A stretch of DNA of 64,000 nt, taken from contig DF237321.1 in the NCBI GenBank assembly GCA_000708835.1, forward strand, positions 26,334-90,333. Direction: 5' to 3'. Position 1 is the first letter of the stretch. Every line of letters starts with the position of its first letter. Below, in pieces: positions 1 through 13,200 of the stretch. The notes beneath the pieces are model-generated. The model did not search any database. It worked only from the letters and a program-made list of their open reading frames with translations, and was not told the DNA's origin. The translations under genes were made by a program, and so were the position numbers. The DNA is from Klebsormidium nitens (taxonomy: Eukaryota; Streptophyta; Klebsormidiophyceae; Klebsormidiales; Klebsormidiaceae).

Positions 1-2
1 GG

Positions 3-104
3 ACTCAGGCCTTCAAGCGACAGATGGCATTTGCAGAACAGATGCATCTGGTTGCAACTAACCAACTCGCAGTCATGAAGAATGGGGTCATGTCCAAAAA
101 GTAG
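3..104 (+). CDS. Possible 3'-terminal exon of an unidentified gene (partial)
   Basis: An open frame enters from the left edge and ends at a TAG at 102-104. It reads about 33 residues, rich in Gln, Met and Lys, ending MKNGVMSKK. A possible splice acceptor (CTCAG) lies at 4-8, in phase with this frame. The composition looks like the end of a helical, soluble protein, but the fragment is too short to recognise a family. It could also be chance; the rest of the gene would lie outside the window. No function is proposed. Confidence 0.3.
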   Translation, partial: TQAFKRQMAFAEQMHLVATNQLAVMKNGVMSKK

Positions 105-2949
105 AGAACCCATGTTTGGGGATTGATGGCATTGACAAGACGATAGAATGTGCTAGATCAGAAAGAAAAGCCCTGGAACGCCTACATAGATCTCAACGGT
201 TTGGTGGTGCGCCTGATTGAAGCCGTCTTACGAATCTTCCTTTACTCGAAGATGCGCAGACTCTCTATGTTTGCATGGAGGGAAATTGCGTCCAGCTATA
301 ACGCAAGTTGCTTTTAGCAGCTTTATGCAGGCTTCACACCACCCTGCACTTTCTGCCATATGTCAACCTCGTCTCATTCCTTTCATGCTTTTGTTCTTTC
401 TTTCTGAGATTTGCAAAGTTGCCACAGTGCAATGAATCAAGGAGGCCGCGGGAAAGAAAAGCTTGCCTGAGCTGCCTTCAATGGGTCATATTCGAGCTGC
501 GCAAGCATGCTCTGCAGAACCTCTTTTATTACGCTCCGGACCTTGGAAGACTGGAAGACTTGGTCCTGCAGAGAGGCGGACAAAGCTCACGGAACTGGCT
601 GTCTCCATCAAGAGAGGGTTTGAATTGGCAGGTAGCCATCACAAGTGGTCAAGAGTGCATTCATTTCTTGGATTGCATGTCTGTTTATAACCTGAACCAT
701 CATCTCGCACAATAGCACGTTTCTTATTGGAGTCCATCGCAGATTTTGCTACGTCTTACCTTTCCATATCCTTCCGGGCTTGTGATGTATGTATTCTCAT
801 ATACCAACTCCTTTGGCGGTCCTAGGTCACCCATCGCCCTCTTCCTCTTACATCAGCTATGGTTCTGCGTCTTCCTGTTACTTTGCTGTTGCAAGGCTTT
901 AAACTCGCAAACGGGCTTTCCAACGAGCTCAACCACTGGGGATAGCTGCAAGACTTAATTACCCAGCAAAAGTGTCCTCCAACAGGATCAACTGCAGCTC
1001 AAGCTAGATGCCTACAACTGTTGCAACTCTGTAGTTTTGGCTGTAAATCAAGCAGGTTGAGTAAAGCAGCACCAAAAAGGGCCGATGTGATCCCTTTCTA
1101 CTTCAAGCAATGGAGATACGCCCGGAGGTGATTTGCTCCTCCCAGCTAGAGGCCTTCCAGCAGGCCACTGTTGACACCAGGAGCAGATAAAGAGATGCTC
1201 AAGACCTGTTCTACCAGCTACGCGCTATCCTAGCTCCCCTTCCGATATAATGGTATTCATACCTTACCTGTTGCTTTCTTCTGAATTTGCAGGGCCAGGG
1301 CAGGGCAACCAGACAGTTTTCTCCATCATGTCCCCTCTGTCGAAGTCGCGCTAAGACTACCTAGTAAGTGTTTTGGGTGCGCGCGCTCCTCAAGAAGTCG
1401 CCCATTCCGGCCGTCGGATGGACAGGTGCCAGTATTGGACGGCTGACAAAGCTTGGCCAAGAAAAGCCGGCCCCTGACGTCACTTCGCAATGGTCATGCC
1501 ACGCTGGCATCATACGCGAGCCTGCGCGCACCAAAAGCTGCCAGCTGGCCATGGTGTCCTGCCTTCGGAGCGTGGTACCTGTGTCTTGCAATCCATCAAA
1601 TGCATTGCATTTGTCTTCAGACACTGACGTAGGAAGTGCAGGCGAGAGGGAGAATGCTTGGCGATTTCAGGTCATAAGGTGGCGTTTGAACTTGTACGCG
1701 GTTGCATTGGATGGTTGCGACAATGCAGCGTTAAGTTGGTACGTGGCGGCATTGCGGAAAAGCATGCTGAGACTGGAATGCATTGTAGGTCTTCTGCTTT
1801 GATCATAAGAGAGCTCTTCGCTTGTTGACTCCTTTCAGATGGCTGCCACGAGCGTTAGGTTACTGACACGAAATCTAGAAGGTCTTGCGACTGATCGCGC
1901 AGGTTGGAGACAGGGCGATGCGAGCAACAGGAAATGCTGTAGACAAGCCTGTCAACAAGCCCTAACAACTCAAGTGGTTGGGAAAGCTGGGTCGCGCAAT
2001 CTGCTTTGTCGAGACAAAGGGGATCTTCATAGAAAGGGCTGGCTTCAGGGGGAGCATGTGTTTGGATCCGAAGTAGAGCAGCCCGAAAGGCAAAGGCGAC
2101 TAGCTCTTTCAAGCAGAAGCGCAAGTGAGGACTGGTTCGTCATATAGGCCTGATTGCATTCAGTGCACCCATTCTTCCTTGGCTCACTTTCCGAACCCAC
2201 TATCTGGGCTATTGTTGACTGGCTCCGGCTTCTTTCAGATTTCAAGAAGAGCATTTTTATTCAGTTCTGATACTGTCAGACAATCGCAAAAAGACCATAC
2301 GTTACAAATCTGCAAATCGTGCTCATGAATAGTTGGAGCACCTTTGATGGAAGCGTCGCCCTTGGGCATGATGAAGAACACATTCTTTGCAGACACAAGT
2401 TTAAGGTGCAGGTCACCGGGATTCTGACAGGCTTTTAAGTCCCCTACTGCCGCTAAGCTTGGAATGTAGCTTTATGAAGTACAACATGTATCAGTTGGCC
2501 GTTATCTGTTGAATCCAACCACTGATGTCCATGGCCGGCCATTCTTGAGCAGATCAAATCTAAGCGTACGATAAAAGATTGGCAAAACAGCATTCACCAT
2601 GTTTCGCATTAGCCCCGTCCTTTGTCTTGTCTAGGGTTGGCTAACCGATAAGTCATCTCAATCTGCATCAGTTTAGGTCACTCAGCTACAGCTCAGAAAG
2701 GAGGCTTGTGCTCAAACATCCTAGTACTGCAATCGATCTTACTGTGGCAAATCGTACATGGATCAATGCAGTGCGCCCACCACTTGCTTCTTCATAACAG
2801 CGACTGCGGTAGATCCTAGCCAACCTTCATGGCCGTTCCGATCTGGACTCCTTGCAAAAATCTGTTGTTCCACATGTGCGAAGTCTGCAGAAGCGCCCCC
2901 AAGATTGCCAAAAACCTCACGGACGACTTTTTCATGTACTATTCTGCAG
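105..2949. other. Region upstream of KAS I; 5' exon(s) not located
   Basis: About 2.8 kb without a convincing coding exon. Several short open frames occur on both strands, none with recognisable family sequence. The first exon of the KAS I gene, which should encode the plastid transit peptide, must lie here. One candidate is an ATG at 1839 in a frame beginning MAATSVRLLTRN, but no junction to the exon at 2,950 could be established. The ATG at 2829, in frame with the KAS exon, gives an unlikely N-terminus. Confidence 0.4.
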
Positions 2950-5900
2950 GAAAGGTGGGTTGCCGAGCTTCAGCCGGCGTCGCACCTGGGGAGAAGAAAA
3001 GGATTGTGGTCACAGGCCTCGGGGTGGTATCCTGCTATGGCACTGATGTCAACCACTTCTATGATCAGCTGCTGGCGGGCAAGAGTGGGATCACGCACCT
3101 TGAGAACTTTGATGCTGCAGCATACCCCACGGTGCGTCTCCAGTTACTTGGGGGGTTTGATGGGTCAGCAAGTCATTTTTGGCTGGTGTGTCTCGGTGCA
3201 ACTGACAAGCAGAAACTGCAAGGAGATTGTCTCTATTTTGACATCATGGTGGTGCCACGATGCTGTCCTCAAGTGCCGCTGTACTTCTTCCTTCATCATG
3301 CAACCTTTTCAACGATGATCAAGTTGGCAACTTGGGTTGGGTATACATGTCGGAAATGCCAAAGGCTTTGCTCAATCAGTGGTGGTAGCTCCTGTCTGAA
3401 TTGATACAGTTTCTCAGGCTTTCTCAGGGTTTAAGAAAGGGGTTAGTGTGCGTGACCACAAGCTGTCCACAAACGACAGAAGAAAGAAAGAGAGAAGAAA
3501 GACAAAAAGAATATTGGTTTAAGCTGACCTATAATAACTTTGGAGGGATTCATCATGTGACCAGAGTATGAAGATACTGGCAGTGGAAACACATGCTGAG
3601 ACCGCGGACTTTAGCAATTCTCCTTTCGAGGAAAGCCAGCCTGGACGGAGATTTTCGTTGCTCAGACTGCAGCTGCTCTGTATCTCAAACATTGTCTCGT
3701 CTGCTGGTTCAGAAAATCGGTGGAGAAATCAAACGGGATGACTTTGAGACTGGCGACTACATCAATCCCAAGATGGCCCGGCGGATGGACAACTACATCC
3801 GGTATCTGATGGTGGCGGGGAAGAAGTCGCTGGAGGATGCGGGGCTTAGCACGGAGGTCATGGAGTCATTGGACAAGGCCCGGTGCGGGATCCTCATTGG
3901 ATCCGCCATGGGGGGGATGCAGGTGAGATGCAAAATCGAAACCCCCCCCCTGCTCCTGATGCTCTGCTCTTTGAATGCTTTCTGGACTCTGCCTCCTTCC
4001 CACAAACACTTTCTCGTTCCTTTTAGAGACCGCTCGTGGTGGCCTCTGACGGGGCTACAAAATGAGTATGTTAAGGGTTGCGGGGTGGTTGTGAGACTCC
4101 TGCAATTTGAAGCGCACCAGTTTGACAGTGGTTATGTCTCAAACAGAGAACTCCATACAAAGCCTGTGGTCCCAAGCTGTGTGCTCATGTGACACACCTT
4201 TGCTGCTGCTTGGTTTCATGAACTGTGGCTGCTGTGTGACTCCTCAATATCGAAGAGTCCTGCTGCCCCAGTGCTCAGAGGAACGTACATTCGTGGTACT
4301 CCAGAGTATTTTCGCGAATTGTGCAGAGCGTTTGCTTATCCCCCTGAGATGGTGAGCATTGATCGAAATATATCAGAGGTATTTTGGTGATCATCGCACC
4401 ATGTGCTGCAGATCTTCACGGATGCCATCGAGGCGCTCAACACCAACTTCAAGCGGATGAACCCGTTCTGCATCCCGTTCGTGTGTTCGAACATGGGAAG
4501 CGCCATGCTGGCAATGGACCTGGTAAGGTTTTGCAAGCACCGTTTCAATATGAGATACTGGAGACTTTCCTCGATCGAAAGGCAAACGGATTCGCAGCCT
4601 GTGTCAAGGCTAATCTAAGCATGTCAGGCAGCAATTGGGATGGGGACGTTCGAGGTTGTCTTGGCGTCAAAACTTCTGTACGCCGCACTCACGTGATCTG
4701 CTATAACGTCTTACAGTGGTCATCCTCCAAAGAGCATTGCTTTCGAAGATTGAGATGTCTTGGTGAAGGAATACGCCTGCGTTGATAGCCTACGCAGACA
4801 GAACATCGATTCATGCCTGGTTCGAGCTTTTTATTTTGGAGAATTTTTGTCATCCAGAAGCCAGTAAGTTGATCTTCGTCGAGATCGGTTTTGGGGGCCG
4901 TGAGAAAAAATTCTCACCAGTGCCAACTCACGCGTTCTGCATGATGCAGGGCTTCATGGGCCCAAATTACTCGATCGCGACGGCCTGCGCTACAGGAAAC
5001 TATTGCATCCTCAGTGCGGCAAACCACATCTGGAACGGAGAGGCGGTAAGTGGACCTTCTTTCCTCACAAAGGCAGGGCTGCTAAGAAGCTGGCTATTGC
5101 ATGGAAAGTTACAGATACAGGGGTTTGAAACGTACTTGAGGTGGATGCTCTCAACGGGTCCTCTCGGTCTTCTTGCAGCCTTGACCAAAAGGCTCTCTCT
5201 CTTTTAACCGAGAGAACCGAAGGCCTTCAAGGGTGGGTTCATTTTTGGGGGCGGCATGCTAATCGATGCGAGAAAGTCCGAGGCATCAGAATATTCAATT
5301 GGAATTTGTTCCAATAGTATTTTTGTCAGAAACGAACTCTGTTTCGAAGCTGTACAATCTGCGTGTTCTGTCACATTTGACACCAAAAAACACGATGAAA
5401 TCTGTGACTGGGCTGTGAATTGCTAGAAGTGCTTAAGGCACGAAGTACATATGACATTCCCGAAGCATCGAGCTGGCGAGAAAGGCTCAGTGGATTGCAC
5501 CGTTGTTTGCCGTTCTCAATCTCGCTCCTTAATCTTACTTCCAGGACCTGATGCTCTGCGGGGGATCAGATGCGGCCATCCTTCCTATCGGTAAGGCCAC
5601 GGCCAGCTCTTCTCTTATTCAAGGTCCTGTTATAGTCCAGCGTGATTTGCATTTATAGGAGACGTTGGCCTTCAATCTGGCCATGTGCCGAAGGGACGTG
5701 CAAGGGAGGTGTTTGGTCGTTGCTCGGGTATTCTCGTTCAGATCAGAGACCCAACCATTTCCAGGCGTTATTCTTCTTTTCGCTTTCCAATCTTGACAAT
5801 GGTAGGATCTTCTGATTCGTGTGTCTTATCCTGTAAGGCAGAGGTTTGCACATTGGTAGTCAACAAATGCAACGGAATTGCAGAAAAGCAAAATACTGCT

Positions 5901-8726
5901 GTTTTACAGGGTTGGGTGGCTTCGTGGCTTGTAAAGCTCTGTCAAAGAGGAATGACGCGCCGGAGAAGGCCTCTCGGCCGTGGGACACGGTAAGCAGGCT
6001 CAACTGACCTTTTTGACAAGTGGCTTGGCAAGGGCATCACGCTGTTCTTTACAAAATCTGCACGTCACCGATTTCGGTCATACATTAACCCATTGACGAA
6101 ATAGGATGTCTGACAAAGGTGCTGACAGAATTCAAGCACTCGCACTTTCTCGACTCACAGAGGCATCGTCTGCCACATGATGGGAACACTGAGCAAGGTC
6201 CGCAATCAGGCTCCTAAACGACGAATGTCGCAGCTTCCTGATAATGGTTCGACGTCTTCTTAAGTGTTCTGCTTCGAACGTTTTAGAGCGAGTCGTGAAG
6301 TGCTGAGAAAAGCGGAGAAAGTGACGAAGGCGTCAACAAGCCTGGATTCGCTTGTGCAGGATCGGGACGGTTTTGTAATGGGGGAGGGCGCAGGCGTGTT
6401 GATACTTGAGGAGTTGGAGCATGCAAAGGTAAGATCTTCCGCATAACCAGGAGAATGCAAGTATCGAACTTTTCCTCGTCTATCAGTTTGCAACGTTGTA
6501 CAGCGAAGCCTACACAAAGGATTGCAAACGCTTCCCGCCCAAAAATACGGTTGGAGGAAACACAAACTGTTCCTGCGAACCCAGATTGTCGCGTTTGGAA
6601 TGGTGTCGTGAAAAGGCTTCTCTCGTCGTGTGTGTAGCGAAGAGGGGCGAAAATCTACTGCGAGTTTTTGGGGGGCAGCTTTACATCTGACGCACACCAC
6701 ATGACAGACCCCCACCCCGAAGGTGAGGTGTTCCGACCTCTCTAGAAATGTCCTTTTGCCGGAAAGTTCTTGCTCTTCAGTCAGTTGCTTACTTATCGTT
6801 CACGTTTCTTTCTTCGTCCAAGTGCTTCGGGGTGCCCGAGTTCAAGACTCCGGACCGCCGTTTTACGACCAGTCGTGGCGACCGAGAAGCCCGTGCCCCT
6901 TCTTTGTGGTCGCCGATCGGCTCCGATAGTGAGTGCTTTCAGCAGAGTCATCGTCGAAGACGCGTCTTTCAAAAGCCACTGGTAACAATCAAACCTGACG
7001 CCCTCTTTGGCCACGTGTCTTACGTCGAATCACTTCTTGCATTGCTTCGTAACAGGCGCGGGTGTCGAGATGTGTTTGCAAAGGGCGTTGGAGAGCAGCG
7101 GGGTGGCGGCAGAGGACGTCAACTACGTCAATGCACATGCGACGTCGACCCTGGCGGGGGACCTCCAAGAGTACAAGGCCCTGCACAGGGCCTTTGGAAG
7201 CAACGCTGACGTGAGCATGACTCCTTTGCGTATCCCGTTTGGAAGATGCGGTGGGGGGGCGCTGCAGTGCCTGCGCTCTTAGGACACCTGTGTGTCCGAC
7301 GAAATGTTCAGCGTGCCCCCAGTTTTGGATCTGTTTTGGCTCTTTTCAGGGAGCGGGCAGCGAGGCACTTCGTGGTCAGACAGTCGCGGAAGCGAAGCGT
7401 AAGAGCAGGCCTCAGTGTTGGGCTGCCATTGGCATGCTTTCACGAAGATCGTTCATTTCGCTGAATTCGTTTTGCTGAAGTTTGGTCACCTGGATTTTAA
7501 AGGTCGACACGACTTCAAGCCTCCATTTTCAACTTTCCCTGCGTTTTCGGATGACTCGCTTCGCGCCTCGTCCTTAGTCATCGTTACCGCCACCTTGTGC
7601 TGTCTGACCTGTGAGCTGATCTTTCAACAGCGACGTAGCTGTTCTGGAGGCAGGCACTTTGCTGTCAAGCAAAGGATGGGAAGAGGAAATCACCGCACAA
7701 TTGCAACCGGAAAAAGGCATTCCGACCGCGTTTTTGAACTCCAGCATCAGCCAATCACTTTCCTAAGCATTGTCTGGAGCAATCCCTTTCCGTGACCTTG
7801 TTGCAGCTGAAGATGAACTCCACCAAGTCTCTCATCGGTCACTTGCTGGGGGCGGCGGGGGCGGTCGAGGCCGTTGCAACCGTTAAGTTAAGCAAGACTA
7901 ACCACGCCGTCTCTCTGCCTAATATCTGCCTAGCATGCCAGCCAGTTGCGGATTCTTTTATCTGCCAAGAGTGCGAAATGTCTTTGATTTTCAATCAACA
8001 TGGACACTTATGCCGCTCGGTTCACGTCTCATGGTTCGCTAGACATTTAGGAGCAAATATCTGGCCTCTTTTTTGTACTTTGCTCCGAGTCTCGTTGCTG
8101 ACGACAATACGCCTTCTCTCACTTAAGTGTTGCATCAACAGGATACGAAGAGAATGTGTTTGCTATTGACATGATTCTTGAGATAATTTTGTTCCCACTG
8201 TAGCCTGTCCGTCTGTCTGTGCAGGCGCTCGAGACAGGCTGGGTACATCCAAATCTGAATCTAGAAAACCCGGAACCCCTCGTGGTGAGTATTACACGCA
8301 CTACCTAGCCGTAGCAATCTCGATGTAAGAAAGTGCATAAGGTTGCATGTGCTTGGTATGCGGCTTGGTGCTGTTAGCAGTTACTGGACGTAGACATTGG
8401 ACGAAAATTTCATAGATGCGAAAATCCCCATCATTGTGACGGGATTGCTGGCTGTGTTTCCTTCAGTCCAATCATCCACTGCAGCTTTGGCTTGTGGGGG
8501 TTGGCATGGTTTTTGGAGCTAAGTGTCAGTACGCAGCCAAAGCATTATTCCAGCACATCCTCGAGGACCCCTTTTGGAGGCTGATTCGTCTTCCGACCGC
8601 GTGCAGGACAACAACGTTTTGGTCGGTGGTCAAAAAGAAAAGCTTGACATCAAGGTTGCTCTGTCCAATTCATTTGGCTTTGGAGGCCACAACTCCAGCA
8701 TACTCTTTGGTCCCTACAAGGCTTGA
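2950..8726 (+). CDS. KAS1: 3-ketoacyl-ACP synthase I (KAS I), plastid type, 12 recognised exons
   Basis: Condenses malonyl-ACP with a growing acyl-ACP in plastid type II fatty acid synthesis. Exons: 2950-3131, 3713-3922, 4412-4522, 4950-5045, 5545-5590, 5910-5989, 6360-6428, 6638-6722, 7056-7210, 7807-7881, 8225-8284, 8607-8726. They join in consistent phase to about 428 residues, the usual mature KAS length. The Cys-His-His triad is present: the nucleophile in TACATGN (exon 4), His in NAHATST (exon 9) and His in FGFGGHN (exon 12), plus the STKSLIGH lysine. The C-terminal half ([50 protein letters not shown]) matches plant KAS I better than KAS II. The transit-peptide exon is upstream and unresolved. 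At the end of exon 10 the family expects two more residues (VK) than the canonical GT at 7882 allows. Confidence 0.93.
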
Positions 8727-10273
8727 TCAACAAGGAGGAGACACTGACAGTAGAGAACCTTGGGCATGGGCAGCAAGCTGCTTCGCTTGAACATGGTGCT
8801 CGTGCCCTCAGAAGATCCTTAGTTTTTTGGGTTGTAAGGAGCTCATTTTGCTCCATTCGTGTTGCCATTGGACACGAGTACTAAGGTACTTGCTATAACT
8901 CGAGCTCGTCTATCCTTAGAGGTTCTGCAATGCAACTACGTATTCGTGCGCGGTCAACTCCCGGCCTCATTTCCAGTGCATAAGATAGACAAGTTGACTT
9001 CCTCAGCGTGTTCGGTCGATCAGGCCCGGACGTGTTGAGCCTGCGAAAAGGACACAAATATCTGACAGTTTTGAGGCTTTGCCGTCTGCCAAGCTTTGCA
9101 AGCCTCCGTGATTTTCACAGATAACCCTGCTGAAGCATGGCTGGTAAGCAGGCACAAAGACGATTCAAGGTGGCCGCGCCTTGCCTTTTCATCTGGTGGA
9201 ACGGTATAGGCAATAGTAGGACACATCGTCCCATGCAAACGGAACCTGTAGCCTCTGGCTGTGATTCGACAACCGGAAATTGTGATAGAACTCCAGTAAC
9301 CAGCCTTTATTGTATCCCACGATAATCCCACATGCATGCTCGCGTGCTATTATATAAAAGGTGCAAAATGTTGCCAATTTGAGTTAAGTTGCATAGCCAG
9401 CTTGGCGTATGCACGCAATTCAGCTGTGGCCTGTGCATACTAACCAGCGCGACGGTATGCAGCGCTCGCGGCCCATGCATGGATTTGCTTGCACACGTTT
9501 CAGCTAACAACCCATAGTTGCCCCATGGTGCGCGCTGCATGTGGCATACATGAGCTGCGGGCAACAAGCCGCTGCAACCGTTAAGCATCTTGGCCTACCG
9601 GGTGTGCGTGCGGCCATAGGCCCACGTTTGCAAGGCAGTCACGGTCCACGGATACACGTTTTCTTTCAAACTGTCATGATTGCACATCATAACATCAGCA
9701 AAAAGCCATGAAGCAATGCATTATGATTAGCATCTCTCAAGGGTCCGCAAGCCGTGAGATCCTATGGTGATGCGAGTTGCATTGTGCTAAAGAGTAAGCG
9801 CAAAGCAGCTTTGCAGACCCTCAGCTGTTTAGACGTCGTGTCGCCTGATTGAGTCTGGCCGCTTTCTTAGCATGGGCCATCTGCAGAGTCCAAGCCATCC
9901 ACTGCATGCATCTGGTTGATCGCACGGCTTCGGTTACGGTAATTCGGGCTGCATCTCTGCAGATCCGTGCCCTCGTGCCCGCGGACTAGCATAACAGGTT
10001 GGCAACATCCTGAAAGTTAACCTTATACAGGGGACGTCCTGCGCTGCGGTGTCAAGATCAAGTCATAACAGATCGCCCTGGACCGCCCGTGTGCATCGAC
10101 GTTGAAAACTGCAAGAAGCGAAAAGAATCTTACTTCCAGAAGGACCCTGTTCCGTTGATTCGAGGAAATAATCCTACAACCTGGGTCCAAAACGTTTGCA
10201 TTTTTGGCCAGATGGCCTATACGCTGCTCCATCTGACGGTCTTCTGATTGCAAGAGATCCTTCGAGCGGGAGC
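8727..10273. other. Intergenic region between KAS I and CAP-D3-like gene
   Basis: About 1.5 kb with no coding exon that I can support. It must hold the KAS I 3' UTR and polyadenylation site and the promoter of the next gene, both on the same strand. Short GC-poor stretches with repeated TGCATGC-like hexamers occur around 9,330-9,920, but no ordered repeat, terminal inverted repeat or transposon open frame was seen. Confidence 0.5.
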
Positions 10274-13200
10274 ATGGATCTTCAACGGCAATTTGAAGAA
10301 CGCATCAGCGAAAGCTTTGACCTCTCAGCATCTTTTGAGGCAAGTTCCGAGACGGATCGGGCATCATAGAAAAATCAAATGGTTCCTGTCAATGCCAGAC
10401 GCTTCATTCGCTTCTAGGGAGAAACTGCTCATAGAACAAACACTTCAGCTATGCAATGCATTGAAGCTAGAAGTGGTTTACCTAGGCTCTCTTTGACCAG
10501 GAAAGTCCAACAATTTGCTCTGTCTCTGAATCTGCAGACAGAAGGATTCGTAATGCTCTGTGCTTGTGTGCAGGAGATTGAGAGCTCTGCAATCTTTGAT
10601 GGAGCCCAAGACGACGATGCAGACGTCAAGCAAGACCCTTTCTCAAAACTCAGACCTTTTCTCCGAGAAGAGGTATGGCAATCGTTGCTGACACTGGAAA
10701 GGCGTCAAGCGATGGCGACTTGCAGAACTCTCAGAACAATGCTTGTCTTAATCTTGATCTAAGCTACCCTTCATTTCGAATGTATTCACCGACATCAAGA
10801 CGAGTGTCTGCTCCTCAGCCTTTGAATATGATTGAAGGCTTCCTTGAAGAGGTTGGTTCCATTAAAAAGAATGAAGTCCCCAGATGCTGCTCACGCCTAG
10901 GACGAAGGAACAAGGTTCCCTGCAACGTTGTGAAACGCCTGTTACTTTGCAGACTCGCGACCAAGCTTTCAACTTCAGCTCGAGGGCCTTCATCCAGGTA
11001 GGGCGTGCGTCTGCCTCCCTGTGGCCACTGATAGTCAAAGTTGAAGATCAAGCTGCGGTCTCCGTTGAGGCTCCCGCAAGAGCTTTTTTTGATGCCGAGA
11101 GCTATCTATTCGCTTTAGCGTGGAAGAGTAGATCCAGAGAATAACAGCTATTCAGTCACCTGACCCAATCCATTGATTGACGGTGTCGTGGCTCTTCGAA
11201 TTGAGGCAGGTTCTGTCGTCATGCTATACAATTTGTCCAAATCGCAACGAAGCACATGCAGCAAATCAAACCTATATTGCTCTTCAGGTTGCCTATTATG
11301 CCGTCAAGCGAGCAGCAAGCGAAGGCCGGTGGCCAGAAAAAATGGAGGCGGGACTCATGAAGGCACTGATAAGACGGGGAAAGAAGGCACTGGGTGAAGG
11401 ATGCAATGTGAAACAGCCCGGGAGACGAATGGTTTGTCAGGAAGGTTCGTCATTCTTCATCCTCCTTTTGTATCCTTGAGCCAGCAGTCGAGCTGTTCAT
11501 CCCGTATCTGATTGGTAGTGAGTCTTGGAATCTTTCTTGGTGCAGAAAGTAATCAGATACTCTGTCTCTACAGAACTACGCGTCTGCATCTTCTTCATCT
11601 GCCATCTCGTGAAGATTACGGACGCCAGCCTAGCCTCCGGGAAGGAGGACAAGGACACCAGTGGTAGACGAGATTGGCTCGGTGAGTTCGTTGCGCCTTT
11701 CAAAAGATGGACAGCCCTTGATATATCCTGGACTATTGATGTAAGTTCTCACTGACTGCAAGTCGTCAATGCATTCTTGAGTCAAACTAAGTGGATCTGT
11801 ACAAAGAAGCCTTCATTCAGCCCACGATACTCTGTGGAGAACTCTACATTCAATCCAACGCAGATACGAAAGCTTCGGCGGTGAGTTTTCTTAGCAGCGT
11901 CAGCGCCTCACTGACGAAAGTGTTCAGCAAGGGTCGTGACATTGAAGAAGCTGCGGAGCTTGTGGAAAGAAGCGCGCTAGACATCGTCATTGGTCAGAAC
12001 TGGGTGAGGGATCCGACTAGGAGTGCATCAGGAGTGTCTGTTGATGCGTAGAGGAAACGGATGAGGGATAAAAGGCTTTTTTCATCATGCGCAAATCTGC
12101 CATATCAACATTATTCAATTCCCACTTTTTCCTAACTGCTTCGGAAGCTTGGGTGCTCTTATGAAGCTTACTCACACCAGCAATCCAACTTGTGTCTGTA
12201 GCAGGCGAGGACTGCGCAAGCCAAGTTGACCTTGCAAACGCTGCGGCAGTCAATTGTGCAAATCCTTGCTCAACCATTCCTTCACGCTGTGAAACGGCCC
12301 AAACACGCTTTGGATCTCTTCGACGCTTTAGCTTCTCTCTGGGTTGAAAAGCAACAGCTGATTGAAGCTATGGTAAGCCTCAAGCGTCCATCATTCTTCT
12401 AGGTTTTAGCCGCAATGCTTTATAAGAGTGATAATGCATCTCTTCAACCAATTTGAAAGTCCGACAGGAGCCCTTGGCATTTTCGAAACCACTTTTGGTG
12501 TTAAAAAATTCTGCTCGCTCATCATTCAGGCACTCCAGTTTCGAATTATTTCACACTCACTCATCATTCAGGCCGAGGTGCTACACGTCGTAGTGGACTC
12601 GGAACCAAAGTGTGGTGTCTCACTCCTGGTAAGTGGACAACGTTTCAGCTCGAGATTACAGCAGATGTAGTGTGCTACCATGTTTGCGACGACTGGTGGA
12701 AACCATTGAGGCTGCTACCTAGTACGCTGGGCCTGAGAATTGCAGAAGGCTTTCTACTTAAACCTTCTCTGTTATTTTCGTATGCAGTCCCGTGTCGTGG
12801 ACGTCGTAATTTGTAAAACGAACGCGGCAAAAACAGACAAAATGGCACTTCTTCAAGATCATATAGGTAAGATTATCTTGATGTCGCCCCGATAGATGGG
12901 GGACACGTCAAATCTATCATTGAATTGATTGAAATCTTCTTGCACAGCTCAAGGCACGGGCTCGTACTCCAAATGCGGGGCTAGTACTGCTTGGAGGACT
13001 TTTTGTGTACTGTTACTAGCCAGATACCGACACTGACTTTGACGAGCTGCCCTAAACCCTTTTCCGTCCAATTCTACGTCTGCAGAAGCAGGCATGGCAG
13101 TGCTCACCAAGTACGCTGACCGAGAGTCGGGCGCCCAAATCCTGGCTGCGTTTCTAGGTAAGCGTTTTGATGGCTAGTATGATTAAGCTTAGCGGACGTT

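Noticed and set aside
1368-1802. 144-codon open frame upstream of KAS I
   Set aside because: No transit-peptide character, no recognisable motif and an opposing open frame of similar quality.
2829-2949. ATG at 2829 as start of KAS I
   Set aside because: The stretch it adds is unlike a transit peptide, and a good CAG acceptor at 2,947-2,949 fits the exon start better.
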